In this document: piece after piece, positions 55,557 through 63,740 of the stretch
How the letters are laid out: every line of letters begins with the position of its first letter
How positions within the stretch are numbered: position 1 is the first letter of the stretch
NCBI GenBank assembly: GCA_963834225.1
Contig: CAWIAT010000009.1
Span: forward strand, 744,001 to 808,000
Length of the DNA: 64,000 nucleotides
Direction: 5' to 3'
Source: Oryzobacter sp963834225
GTDB taxonomy: Bacteria > Actinomycetota > Actinomycetes > Actinomycetales > Dermatophilaceae
Notes under the pieces: model-generated
The model's input: only the letters and a program-made list of their open reading frames with translations
What the model was told of the DNA's origin: nothing
The model's database searches: none
Made by a program: the position numbers and the translations under genes

Positions 55557-56399
55557 ATGGCGCTGCGGCTCGGTCCCCACCTCATGTCCCTCACCGGCGA
55601 GCTGCGGTGGGAACCCGTCGACCGCAGGGTCCGCACCACCCTCGACGGGCAGCCCGTCCTCGACACCCTCGGCGCCGTCCTCGTCTGGGAACCCCGCCGC
55701 GTCGTCCCGATGTACGCCGTCCCCCTCGATGACGTCGCCGCCCGGCTCGTCCCCCGCGACCCCACCCCGCTCCCCGACCCGCTCCCGCCGATCCTCGGCC
55801 CGGTGAACTTCGGCTGGCACACCACGCCGGGACGGTCCTACGACGTCGTCGTCGGGGACCACACCGTCGAGGACGCCGCCTTCGTCCCCGACGACCCGGA
55901 CCTCGGCGGGCGCGTCGTCCTGGAGTGGACACCGTTCGCCTGGGTCGAGGAGGCCCATCCGGTGACCGGCCACCCCCATGACCCGTTCAAGCGGATCGAC
56001 CTCCTGCGCAGCGAGCGGCACGTCGTCGTGAGCCTCGGCGGTACGGTCCTCGCGGACACCCGGCGCGCCCTCGCCCTGCACGAGACCCACATCCCGGCCC
56101 GCTGGTACGTCCCGCACGACGACGTCGCCACCGACCTCCTCGTCGGCAGCCCCTCGAGCTCGACGTGCGCGTACAAGGGCCACGCGACCTACCTCTCCGT
56201 GGCGCCCGACGCCATCCCGGGCATCGGGCGCGAGGGGCGCGACGTCGGGTGGAGCTACACCCACCCCCTCGACGAGGTCGCGGCGATCAAGGGCATGGTC
56301 TGCTTCTACTCCGAGCGCACCGACCTCGAGCTCGACGGGGTCGCGATGACCCGCCCCGTCACGCAGTGGTCCTCGCCCGCCGACCAGGAACGGTTCTGA
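55557..56399 (+). CDS. DUF427 protein with two tandem domains
   Basis: 280 residues. Two DUF427 repeats: the first about 20-130 (LRWEPVDRRVRTTLDGQPVLDTLGA in parts; FGWHTTPGRSYDVVVGD), the second about 160-270 (RSERHVVVSLGGTVLADTRRALAL; TCAYKGHATYLSV; IKGMVCFYSER). DUF427 proteins are small beta-rich proteins of unknown function. An ATG at 55557 is used, preceded closely by GGAGG; an ATG at 55584 is a fair alternative with better spacing. It converges with the hydrolase gene. Confidence 0.82.
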   Translation: MALRLGPHLMSLTGELRWEPVDRRVRTTLDGQPVLDTLGAVLVWEPRRVVPMYAVPLDDVAARLVPRDPTPLPDPLPPILGPVNFGWHTTPGRSYDVVVGDHTVEDAAFVPDDPDLGGRVVLEWTPFAWVEEAHPVTGHPHDPFKRIDLLRSERHVVVSLGGTVLADTRRALALHETHIPARWYVPHDDVATDLLVGSPSSSTCAYKGHATYLSVAPDAIPGIGREGRDVGWSYTHPLDEVAAIKGMVCFYSERTDLELDGVAMTRPVTQWSSPADQERF

Positions 56400-56400
56400 C

Positions 56401-57075
56401 TCAACGGACCCCGAGCCGTGCCGCGAGGCCCACGACGGACTCCGCGACGCCCTCGGGGTCGACGAGGTGGTGCAGGTGGGCCGCGCCGCCGATGACCTCG
56501 ACCGGCCACCCCAGCCGACGCCCCGTCTCGGTCTCCGGGCCGTACGTGCCCCCGAAGGCGAGGTAGGCGCTGCGCCGGCCCTGCCAACCCTCGGGGGCCG
56601 CGAGCCGGGCGCGCAGGTACGCCAGCGGCACCCGGGGCTCGTCGGCCCTGATCCGGGCCAGCACCTCGGGGGCGGACACGACCGGCGCGAGGTCCTCCTC
56701 GTCCCACCACCGGGTCCACGGCGGCAGCAGCCCGTCCTCCCCGGTGAGCGCGGCGAGCGCCTCGGCGAGCGGGGCCGGCGCGAGGGGCGCGTCACCCGAC
56801 TCCGGGGGCAGCGCGGCGTCGAGGTAGACGATGACGGACCGCGTGGGCGCGACGTGCGCCGCGTACCGTCCGGCGTTGCTGTGCGCGAGGACCACGTCCG
56901 GCGCCACCCGCTCGGCATCCGCTCGGAACACCTCGAGCACCTCCTCGCCGTCCGCGGGCGCGGCCGGTGGGGTCGACACGACCACGCCCCACCCGCGGCG
57001 CCCGAGGGCGACGGCGAGCGGGGCCACGACGTGGGCCGGCAGGAACGGGCTCGGCAGGAGGAGGGCGGAGGTCAC
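56401..57075 (-). CDS. Alpha/beta-hydrolase-like protein
   Basis: 224 residues from the GTG at 57075. The nucleophile elbow would be LAHSNAGRYAAHVA with Ser near 69, giving the GxSxG-like pattern AHSNAG. The C-terminal AAHLHHLVDPEGVAESVVGLAARLG supplies His. VYLDAALPP is a typical strand after the elbow. The N-terminus (VTSALLLPSPFLPAHVVAP) lacks a signal peptide. The substrate is unknown; it is smaller than typical esterases. It is 31 bases downstream of hppD on the same strand, so it may be co-transcribed. Confidence 0.68.
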   Translation of the reverse strand: MTSALLLPSPFLPAHVVAPLAVALGRRGWGVVVSTPPAAPADGEEVLEVFRADAERVAPDVVLAHSNAGRYAAHVAPTRSVIVYLDAALPPESGDAPLAPAPLAEALAALTGEDGLLPPWTRWWDEEDLAPVVSAPEVLARIRADEPRVPLAYLRARLAAPEGWQGRRSAYLAFGGTYGPETETGRRLGWPVEVIGGAAHLHHLVDPEGVAESVVGLAARLGVR

Positions 57076-57106
57076 CGACCCATCATCCGACCGCGGCGTC
57101 CTCGGG

Positions 57107-58345
57107 TCAGAGGTTGCCGCGCTTGTCCTGCTCGCGCTCGATCGACTCGAAGAGGGCCTTGAAGTTGCCCTTGCCGAAGCCGAGCGAGCCGTGGCGCTCG
57201 ATGACCTCGAAGAAGACCGTGGGCCGGTCGCCGAGCGGCTTGGTGAAGATCTGGAGGAGGTAGCCGTCCTCGTCGCGGTCGACAAGGATCTTGCGCGACT
57301 TCAGCTCCTCGATGGGGACGCGCACCTCGCCGATGCGGGCGCGCAGCTCGGGGTCGTCGTAGTAGGCGTCGGGGGTGTCGAGGAACTCGACGCCCTCCTT
57401 GCGCAGCTCGTCGACGACGCGCAGGATGTCGTTCGTCGCGAGGGCGAGGTGCTGGGCGCCGGGGCCGCCGTAGAACTCGAGGTACTCGTCGATCTGGCTC
57501 TTGCGGGCCGCGATCGCCGGCTCGTTGAGGGGGAACTTCACCCGGTGGTTGCCGTTGGCGACGACCTTGCTCATGAGGGCGGAGTAGTCGGTGGCGATGT
57601 CGTCACCGATGAACTCGGCCATGTTCACGAAGCCCATGACCTTGTTGTAGAAGCCGACCCACTCGTCCATCTTGCCGAGCTCGACGTTGCCGACGATGTG
57701 GTCGAGGGCCTGGAAGAGGCGCTTCGGCGCACCGTCGCGCTTGACGAAGGTCGAGGCCGCGGTGACGTAGCCGGGGAGGTACGGGCCGTCGTAGGTCACG
57801 CCGTCGACCTCGCGCTGGACCAGGGTGTGGCGGGTCTGGCCGTAGGTCGCGATGGCCGCGACCCGGACCGTGCCGTGCTCGTCGGTGAGGTTCTCGGGCT
57901 CCTGCACGACGGTGGCCCCGGCGCTGCGGGCCTGCGCGATGCAGCGGTCGACGTCGGGCACCTCGAGGGAGATGTCGACGACCCCGTCACCGTGCGCCGC
58001 GTGGTGGGCGACGAGCGGGCTGTCGGGGGTGACCGCGCCCTTGACGACGAAGCGGATCGAGCCGGACTTCAGGACGAAGGCCTTGTGGTCGCGCACGCCG
58101 TGCTCGGGGCCGGTGTAGGCGACGAGCTCCATGCCCCACGCCGACTGGTAGTAGTGCGCGGTCTGCGCGGCGTTGCCGACGACGAAGACGATGGCGTCCC
58201 AGCCGGTGACCGGGAACGGGTCCTTGGTCTCGTCGTACTCCACGAGCCCGACGAGCTGCTTGAGCTGCTGGAGGTCCAGTCCGGCCTGGCGCTCCTGCTC
58301 GGTGAGGTCGAGGTGGTCGGGAGACGTCATCGTCGTGTCGGTCAT
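57107..58345 (-). CDS. hppD: 4-hydroxyphenylpyruvate dioxygenase
   Basis: 412 residues. It converts 4-hydroxyphenylpyruvate, derived from tyrosine, to homogentisate using Fe(II) and O2. Iron ligands are visible: His in QALDHIVGNVE, His in GAQHLALAT and Glu in FFEVIERHG. Further conserved elements are WDAIVFVVGNAAQTAHYY, FLDTPDAYYDDP and LLQIFTKPLGDRPTVFF in parts. ATG at 58345; a second ATG five codons in (58330) is possible. It is divergent from an Lrp/AsnC regulator, probably its controller. hmgA and fahA lie 5-9 kb away. Confidence 0.96.
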   Translation of the reverse strand: MTDTTMTSPDHLDLTEQERQAGLDLQQLKQLVGLVEYDETKDPFPVTGWDAIVFVVGNAAQTAHYYQSAWGMELVAYTGPEHGVRDHKAFVLKSGSIRFVVKGAVTPDSPLVAHHAAHGDGVVDISLEVPDVDRCIAQARSAGATVVQEPENLTDEHGTVRVAAIATYGQTRHTLVQREVDGVTYDGPYLPGYVTAASTFVKRDGAPKRLFQALDHIVGNVELGKMDEWVGFYNKVMGFVNMAEFIGDDIATDYSALMSKVVANGNHRVKFPLNEPAIAARKSQIDEYLEFYGGPGAQHLALATNDILRVVDELRKEGVEFLDTPDAYYDDPELRARIGEVRVPIEELKSRKILVDRDEDGYLLQIFTKPLGDRPTVFFEVIERHGSLGFGKGNFKALFESIEREQDKRGNL

Positions 58346-58378
58346 CCCGCCACTGTGCGGGAAGCGGGCAGGCTGTGC

Positions 58379-58391
58379 AACGCTCGGCGTT
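58379..58391. promoter_or_regulatory. Candidate Lrp operator in the hppD/lrp gap
   Basis: Inverted repeat AACGC-TCG-GCGTT in the 107-base divergent gap, 33 bases upstream of hppD and 61 upstream of the regulator. Its symmetry and length suit Lrp/AsnC binding. Inferred from position. Confidence 0.4.
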
Positions 58392-58452
58392 TCGACTGAT
58401 CACCCTGACCACAGGGTTGCCACGACCACCGGGCACAACGGACAATGTGACC

Positions 58453-58950
58453 ATGGCCCGTCAGACCGGTGTCGACGACCTCGACGCCCGACTCGTCTCC
58501 CTGTTCACCACCGACCCGCACATCGGCGTCCTCGGCGCCTCCCGCCGGCTCGGCGTCGCCCGCGGCACCGTGCAGGCGCGGCTCGACCGGCTGCAGGAGC
58601 GCGGCGTCATCAAGTCGTTCGCGCCGCAGGTCGACCCGGGTGCCCTCGGCTACCCGGTGACGGCCTTCTGCACCCTCGAGATCCGCCAGCGCCAGGGCCA
58701 CGCCCCCGTGGTCGCGCACCTGTCGGCGATCCCCGAGGTCCTCGAGATCCACTCGATCACCGGGGTGGGCGACCTCGTCGTGCGGATCGTCGCCCGCGAC
58801 AACGCCGACCTCGGCCGCGTCATCGACGAGATCATCGACGACACCCACGTGCTCCGGGCGAACACGGCCATCTGCCTCGTGACCCACCTCGACCACCGGA
58901 CCGGACCCCTCGTCGACGCCGCCGCCAGCCGCGGCTCCGCGGAGGTCTGA
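58453..58950 (+). CDS. Lrp/AsnC family transcriptional regulator
   Basis: 165 residues. The HTH (about 5-60: DDLDARLVSLFTTDPHIG, SRRLGVARGTVQARLDRLQERGVI in overlapping parts) is followed by an AsnC ligand domain (VTAFCTLEIRQRQ; PEVLEIHSITGVGDLVVRIVARD). ATG at 58453 fits the HTH start. These regulators respond to amino acids. Divergence from hppD suggests control of tyrosine degradation, possibly by tyrosine or a phenylalanine-pathway metabolite. It is known for HPPD-linked Lrp proteins in actinobacteria in general; the ligand here is inferred. Confidence 0.88.
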   Translation: MARQTGVDDLDARLVSLFTTDPHIGVLGASRRLGVARGTVQARLDRLQERGVIKSFAPQVDPGALGYPVTAFCTLEIRQRQGHAPVVAHLSAIPEVLEIHSITGVGDLVVRIVARDNADLGRVIDEIIDDTHVLRANTAICLVTHLDHRTGPLVDAAASRGSAEV

Positions 58951-58972
58951 GACCCCGTCAGCGGACGACATT

Positions 58973-59030
58973 CGACCAATAGGTCACGGCAGGTACGCCT
59001 CGGTCCGTACCTGCCGTGACCTTTTGGTCG
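58973..59030. terminator. Bidirectional terminator between lrp and the helicase gene
   Basis: A 15-base perfect stem (58982-58996 with 59007-59021, GGTCACGGCAGGTAC and its complement) with a 10-base loop, followed by TTTT, and extended by CGACCAA/TTGGTCG outer arms. It lies between convergent genes and is the strongest intergenic hairpin in the window. Confidence 0.75.
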
Positions 59031-59043
59031 ACGGGGGTCCGGG

Positions 59044-60816
59044 TCAGCGGCGACCGACGAACCACTGGCGGATCTTCGCGACCCGATCGGTGACCTGCTC
59101 GCTCGTCGCCGTCGCGAGCTCGGGACCGCCGCACGCCCGCCGCAGGTCCATGTGGATGCTCGCGTGCGCCGCGCCGGTCTTCGACGAGTACGCCGCGACG
59201 AGCTTGTTGAGCTCCTTGCGCTGGGCGGCGAGCGCGCGGTGCGCCGACACCGGCGACGGGCCCGACGGCTCACCGGGCGTGGCGGGGCGCCGGGTCGAGC
59301 CGGCGTGCTTGGCCTGGCGCTCGCGCAGCAGGTGGGCGACCTGGTCGGGTTCGAGGAGTCCCGGGAGCCCGAGGTAGTCCTGCTCCTCCTCGGACCCGAC
59401 CTCGGCATGGAGCCCGAACTGGGTCTTGTCGAACAGGACGTGGTCGAAGTGCGCGTCGGACTCCAGCGCCTCGAAGCTCGTCTCCTCGAGCCCCGCCGCC
59501 GTCTCGGTGCGGTTGGCGGCGGCGATCATCCCCTCCTCCTCGGCCCACAGCGAGGCCTCGGACTCATCGGACGTCGGGCGGTTGAGGGCGTGGTCGCGCT
59601 CCTCCTCCATCGACGCCGCGTGGCTGAGGATCACGGGCACCGACGGCAGGAACACCGAGGCCGTCTCACCCCGGCGCCGGGCCCGCACGAAGCGGCCGAC
59701 CGCCTGGGCGAAGAACAAGGGGGTCGAGGTGGAGGTCGCGTAGACGCCGACGCACAGGCGCGGCACGTCGACGCCCTCGGACACCATCCGGACCGCGACC
59801 ATCCAGCGCTGCGTCCCGGCCGAGAACTCCTCGATCCGGGCGCTGGACCCCGCGTCGTCGGAGAGCACGACCGTGACGGCCTCGCCGGTCAGCTCCTTGA
59901 GGATCCGGGCGTAGGCCCGCGCACTGGTCTGGTTCGACGCGATGACGAGACCGCCGGCGTCGGGGACGTGGCGGCGCACCTCGCTCAGCCGCTTGTCGGC
60001 GGCCAGCAGGACCGAGGGGACCCACTCCCCCGTCGGGTCCAGCGCCGTGCGCCACGCCTGGGCGGTCTGGTCCTTGGTCATCGGCTCGCCGAGGCTGGCC
60101 GCGATCTCGTCGCCGGCCCTGGTCCGCCAGCGCATCGCCCCTCCGTAGGCGAGGAAGATGACGGGCCGCACGACCCCGTCGCGCAGGGCCGGCGCGTAGC
60201 CGTAGCCGTAGTCCGACGCCGAGCGCAGGATGCCGTCCTGGCCCATCTCGTAGCGGACGAAGGGGATGGGGCTGGTGTCGGACCGGAACGGCGTCCCGGT
60301 GAGCGAGAGGCGGCGGGTGGCGGGTTCGAAGGCCTCGCGGATGCCGTCGCCCCACGACTTGGCGTCACCGCCGTGGTGGATCTCGTCGAGGATGACGAGG
60401 GTCGGCTCGGCCTCGGTGCGCCGCCGGTGCAGCTGCGGCTTCGTGGCCACCTGGGCGTAGGTGACGGCCACGCCGTCGTACTCGCGGGACTGGACCCCCA
60501 CCGAGTTGGAGAACGCGGGGTTGAGGTGGATACCGACCCGCGCGGCCGCGTCGGCCCACTGGGTCTTGAGGTGCTCGGTGGGCGCGACGACCGTGATCGC
60601 CGTGATGAGGCCGCGGTCGAGCAGCTCGGTGGCGATCCGCAGGGCGTACGTGGTCTTCCCCGCACCCGGCGTCGCGACGGCGAGGAAGTCCCTCGCGTCG
60701 CGGTGGAGGTAGAGGGCCAGCGCCTGCTCCTGCCACGCACGGAGCTTCCCGGCGGTACCCCACGCGGCGCGCTCGGGGAAGGCGGGAGAGAGGTGCTCGG
60801 CAGCAGAGGTACTCAT
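59044..60816 (-). CDS. DEAD/DEAH-box (SF2) helicase
   Basis: 590 residues. Motif I ATPGAGKTTYALR near 65, motif II ILDEIHHG, motif III SLTGTPFRSD, motif VI AQAVGRFVRARR. The C-terminal part (about 440-590) contains LLREROAKHAGS-like basic helices and ends KIRQWFVGRR. This is a stand-alone RapA/type III restriction-like helicase common in actinobacteria; its precise role (repair or RNA) is not defined. Start ATG at 60816 removes a non-conserved N-terminal reading. It has the bidirectional terminator after it. Confidence 0.86.
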   Translation of the reverse strand: MSTSAAEHLSPAFPERAAWGTAGKLRAWQEQALALYLHRDARDFLAVATPGAGKTTYALRIATELLDRGLITAITVVAPTEHLKTQWADAAARVGIHLNPAFSNSVGVQSREYDGVAVTYAQVATKPQLHRRRTEAEPTLVILDEIHHGGDAKSWGDGIREAFEPATRRLSLTGTPFRSDTSPIPFVRYEMGQDGILRSASDYGYGYAPALRDGVVRPVIFLAYGGAMRWRTRAGDEIAASLGEPMTKDQTAQAWRTALDPTGEWVPSVLLAADKRLSEVRRHVPDAGGLVIASNQTSARAYARILKELTGEAVTVVLSDDAGSSARIEEFSAGTQRWMVAVRMVSEGVDVPRLCVGVYATSTSTPLFFAQAVGRFVRARRRGETASVFLPSVPVILSHAASMEEERDHALNRPTSDESEASLWAEEEGMIAAANRTETAAGLEETSFEALESDAHFDHVLFDKTQFGLHAEVGSEEEQDYLGLPGLLEPDQVAHLLRERQAKHAGSTRRPATPGEPSGPSPVSAHRALAAQRKELNKLVAAYSSKTGAAHASIHMDLRRACGGPELATATSEQVTDRVAKIRQWFVGRR

Positions 60817-60850
60817 GGGCGACGGCCACCATAACCGCCCCGGCCACCGA

Positions 60851-60894
60851 CACACCGAAGGCCCCGGCGTGTCGGTGCCGGGGCCATCGGTGTG
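60851..60894. terminator. Terminator after the M43 protease gene
   Basis: 18-base arms, 60851-60868 and 60877-60894, with one mismatch and an 8-base loop. It lies downstream of the protease stop and upstream of the helicase start, both on the minus strand. Confidence 0.55.
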
Positions 60895-60936
60895 CTAGCG
60901 CGACAGGGTGATCACTCTGCCCCGCAACGGAACTGG

Positions 60937-61893
60937 TCAGGCGCGGTAGGCGACCCACGCGTTCTGCATGCGGGTGGTCTGCCCGCCGCTGAAGGTGTTC
61001 ATGCACGAGTCGTACGTGTAGTCCATGAAGTTCCTGATCGGGTCGAGGCCGGGGGCCGTGCAGGTGTCGCGGCCGGTCGGGCACTGGTAGGCCGGGGAGG
61101 CCTCGGCCGGGGTGTCGGAGACCTGGTCCCCGGAGCCGGTGCACCCGCCCTGGAACGTGTGGTAGAGGTTCAGCCAGTGGCCGACCTCGTGCGTGCCGGT
61201 GTCGCCCTGGTTGTAGTTCGTGGCCGAGCCGCCGGGCAGCGAGGTGTCGAGGAGGACGACACCGTCGTAGGAGTCGTAGGACGCCTTCGGGAAGGTCGCC
61301 CAGCCGAGCAGGCTGTTCGCGAGCTTCGCCGTGTAGATGTTGAGGTCACCCATGTCTCCCTGGCGCAGGGCCCTCTTCATGTCCTTCTCGACCTTCGAGC
61401 CCGAGCGCAGGTTCTGGTACCACCGCGCGTTCGTCGTCGTGTCGGTGGAGACGAGGCTGAAGGTGAAGCCCGACGACGCGTAGGCGCTGTTGAGCACCGC
61501 GACCTGGTCGGTGACCATCTTCGCGGTGACCTTGCTCGTGCCGTCGGTGATGACGTGGACGTAGACGTCGACCGTGGCGGTGGCGAACGCGGCCGCCGTG
61601 CTCGAGGTCGGCGCCGCGGCGGCGGCGCGGGCGGCCTGGCCCTTGGCGTTGGTCGCCAGGCCCTTGGCGGCCAGGGCCCGGGTGAGGGCGGCCTCGTTGG
61701 ACCGCACCTGGTCGGCGCTCAGCTCGTTGGTGTCCTTGGCCTGGCCCGTCCCGCGGGCCGCGCCATCGTGGGTGACGCAGTCGGCGGCGGCCGTGGCCTC
61801 ACCGGCCATCGGCCGGGCAGTGGCGGAGGTGGCGGGGATCGTCACGGCGCCGAGGACCAGTGCGGCCACGGCAGCCAGCGTTCGAACAGTCAT
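60937..61893 (-). CDS. Secreted M43 (cytophagalysin/pappalysin-type) zinc metalloprotease
   Basis: 318 residues with a signal peptide (about 1-27, ending SATARP). The propeptide runs to about 105, then the catalytic domain: zinc motif HEVGHWLNLYH near 235 (HExxHxxGxxH-like) and the Met-turn region NFMDYTYDSCMNTFS. Conserved cysteines lie in GGCTGSG, YQCPTGRDTC and DSCM. M43 enzymes cut extracellular proteins. It is monocistronic, with a hairpin behind it and the PT-rich protein gene upstream on the same strand (its gene ends 154 bases before the protease start). Secreted by inference. Confidence 0.9.
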   Translation of the reverse strand: MTVRTLAAVAALVLGAVTIPATSATARPMAGEATAAADCVTHDGAARGTGQAKDTNELSADQVRSNEAALTRALAAKGLATNAKGQAARAAAAAPTSSTAAAFATATVDVYVHVITDGTSKVTAKMVTDQVAVLNSAYASSGFTFSLVSTDTTTNARWYQNLRSGSKVEKDMKRALRQGDMGDLNIYTAKLANSLLGWATFPKASYDSYDGVVLLDTSLPGGSATNYNQGDTGTHEVGHWLNLYHTFQGGCTGSGDQVSDTPAEASPAYQCPTGRDTCTAPGLDPIRNFMDYTYDSCMNTFSGGQTTRMQNAWVAYRA

Positions 61894-62047
61894 GGTGACC
61901 TTCCGGGTGGGGCCGCACCCGTGGTGGCGGTGCGGGCTGTCCGCACCCTAGGAGCCGCTCCCCCTCCGGAAGGTCTGGCGTGGGTAAAACGTCGGTCAAC
62001 CGCAGGGACGGCCGCCCGGGGGTGCCGATCCCGCAGGATGTCCCCCG

Positions 62048-62737
62048 TCAGCGGGTGGGCGCGGGCGTCGCGGCGGGGGAACGGGCCGTCGTCGGCTTGC
62101 CCGTGGCCTTGTCAGAGGGCGTGGCCTTGTCCGTCGGCTTGCCCCTGGCCTTGTCAGAGGGCGTGGACTCGTCGGTGGGCGTGGCCTTGTCCGTCGGCTT
62201 GCCCCTGGCCGTGTCCGTGGGCGTGGCCTTGTCCGTCGGCTTGCCCCTGGCCGTGTCCGTGGGCGTGGCCTTGTCCGTCGGCTTGCCCCTGGCCGTGCCC
62301 GTCGGCTTGCCCTTTGCCTTTTCGGTGGGCTTGGCCTTGGCCTGGTCCGCGGACTTGCCGTGGTCCGTCGGCGTGGCCGTGTCGGGGGTCGCGCCGGGAC
62401 CGGTCGTCGACGACGGCGTCCCTGCGACCTCGGGCACCGCGCCCGCCGCGACGACCCGCAGCTGCTCGAGGCGCTGCTGGGCCCGCGCGATCTGGAGGGG
62501 GTCGTCGGCGCCGCCCGAACGGCCGTCACGGCGCACGTAGTAGCCGGTCGCGCACTCCCTGACCTGGGTGAGGTCCTGCGCGGAGTCGAGGCAGCGCTCG
62601 TAGAGGCGCAGGTTCGCGGCGTCGGCCTCGCGCTGCTGGACCCACTGGGCCAGGAACACGACGGCGAAGGCGGTGAAGAGCACGACGACCGAGCCCACCC
62701 GCAGCGCGGGGGGCCACCTGCGTACCGCCGCCGTCAT
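62048..62737 (-). CDS. Membrane-anchored protein with Lys/Pro/Thr-rich tandem repeats
   Basis: 229 residues. A single N-terminal TM (VGSVVVLFTAFAVVFLAQWV) is followed by a short helical part (LRLYERCLDSAQDLTQVREC) with two cysteines. From about 115 a low-complexity tail repeats the unit ARGKPTDKATPTDT and variants. The tail is basic with Thr/Pro, like cell-wall spanning stalks or glycosylated linkers. The function is unknown. The repetitive DNA has perfect 30-base cores and may vary in copy number between strains. Confidence 0.7.
   Translation of the reverse strand: MTAAVRRWPPALRVGSVVVLFTAFAVVFLAQWVQQREADAANLRLYERCLDSAQDLTQVRECATGYYVRRDGRSGGADDPLQIARAQQRLEQLRVVAAGAVPEVAGTPSSTTGPGATPDTATPTDHGKSADQAKAKPTEKAKGKPTGTARGKPTDKATPTDTARGKPTDKATPTDTARGKPTDKATPTDESTPSDKARGKPTDKATPSDKATGKPTTARSPAATPAPTR
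62121..62294 (+). repeat. Tandem coding repeat in the PT-rich protein
   Basis: A 30-base core beginning GTGGCCTTGTCCGTCGGCTT recurs at 62121, 62181, 62223 and 62265, the last three spaced exactly 42 bases apart. The unit encodes 14 residues. Near-identity of copies implies recent slippage or expansion. Confidence 0.85.
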
Positions 62738-62848
62738 GGACCGAGGGTATCCATCGGCCCGGGGGTGCGGTGGCGAACGGGGTCCGACAGGCCGGATGCC
62801 GCGGTGCCTCAGCCGTTCAGCCGAGCGCCGGCTCGGGCCTCGAGGTCG

Positions 62849-63151
62849 TCACTCGCCACCGTCCTCCGGCGGACGCAGACCCTCGTAGATCTCCTTGCAG
62901 GTGGGGCACACCGGGAAGCGCTTCGGGTCGCGGCCCGGGATCCACACCTTGCCGCACAGCGCCGTCACCGGCTCGCCGGACAGGGCGCTCTCGAGGATCT
63001 TCTCCTTGCGGACGTAGTGGGAGAAGCGCTCGTGGTCGCCCGGCTCGGCGACCTGGGGCACCGTCTCGGTGCGCTCGAGGACCGCTGTCTGGGTCTGCGG
63101 CTGCCCGGACGGGGCGTTCGGGTCGTCCAGCGGGGGCATCGGCTCGCTCAT
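62849..63151 (-). CDS. DUF3039 protein
   Basis: 100 residues. DUF3039 features: RFSHYVRKEKILESALSGEPVTALCGKVW, in parts, and the zinc-type pair CGKVWIPGRDPKRFPVCPTCKEIYE with Cys-x-x-Cys. Small actinobacterial protein of unknown function, with a zinc-ribbon-like arrangement of three cysteines. ATG start, separate from the YqgE gene 31 bases downstream in the transcript direction (its start at 63740 is upstream). Confidence 0.87.
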   Translation of the reverse strand: MSEPMPPLDDPNAPSGQPQTQTAVLERTETVPQVAEPGDHERFSHYVRKEKILESALSGEPVTALCGKVWIPGRDPKRFPVCPTCKEIYEGLRPPEDGGE

Positions 63152-63182
63152 CCCCCGAGTCTAGGCCGCGAGGTGCGACGGG

Positions 63183-63740
63183 TCAGTTCTGCGTGGGGTC
63201 GGCCGGGAACCAGGCAACCCACTGCAGCGGCGCCGGCTGGCGCCGCAGCACCTCACCCCACAGCCCGTCGGGCTCCTGCGTGAACGCGTCGCCGCTCTCG
63301 GCGTCGAGCACGAACCACGACCCGGTGCGGACCTCCTCCTCGAGCTGGCCCGGTGACCAGCCGGAGTACCCGGCGAAGATCCGCAGGCCGGCGACCTCGG
63401 GGACGACGAGGAGCGGCGGGGTGTCGAGGTCGACGAGTGCCACGGCTCCGAAGAGCCGCTTGACGCCCGTCGGCTCGGGGTCGTCGCCGGGGACGGCGAC
63501 GAGCCCGAGCGCGGAGTCCAGCTGGACGGGACCGCCCTGGAAGACCTTGGCCGGCTCGCTCGCGTGCTCCTCCCAACCGGGGAGGACGGAGTCGACGTCG
63601 GCGTCGATCGGGCGGTTGAGGACGAGCCCCTGGGCCCCCTCGTCGTCGTGGTGCAGGACGAGGACGACCGAGCGCCGGAAGACGCCCTCCTCGATCTGCG
63701 GGGTCGCGACGAGGAGGCGACCGGTGTGGGTCTCGCTCAC
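63183..63740 (-). CDS. YqgE/AlgH family protein
   Basis: 185 residues. LLVATPQIEEGVFRRSVVLVLHHD at the N-terminus (in parts), GAQGLVLNRPI, VFQGGPVQ, and IFAGYSGWSPGQLEEEV are diagnostic. YqgE/AlgH proteins are conserved but biochemically undefined; AlgH influences alginate synthesis in Pseudomonas. The GTG at 63740 overlaps the stop of the upstream gene as GTGA, so the two are coupled. It converges on no gene; DUF3039 follows on the same strand. Confidence 0.9.
   Translation of the reverse strand: MSETHTGRLLVATPQIEEGVFRRSVVLVLHHDDEGAQGLVLNRPIDADVDSVLPGWEEHASEPAKVFQGGPVQLDSALGLVAVPGDDPEPTGVKRLFGAVALVDLDTPPLLVVPEVAGLRIFAGYSGWSPGQLEEEVRTGSWFVLDAESGDAFTQEPDGLWGEVLRRQPAPLQWVAWFPADPTQN

Noticed and set aside
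62121..62294. Direct repeats that might look like a CRISPR array
   Set aside because: The repeats are in frame, encode a protein tail, have no unique spacers of constant length, and no cas genes are nearby.
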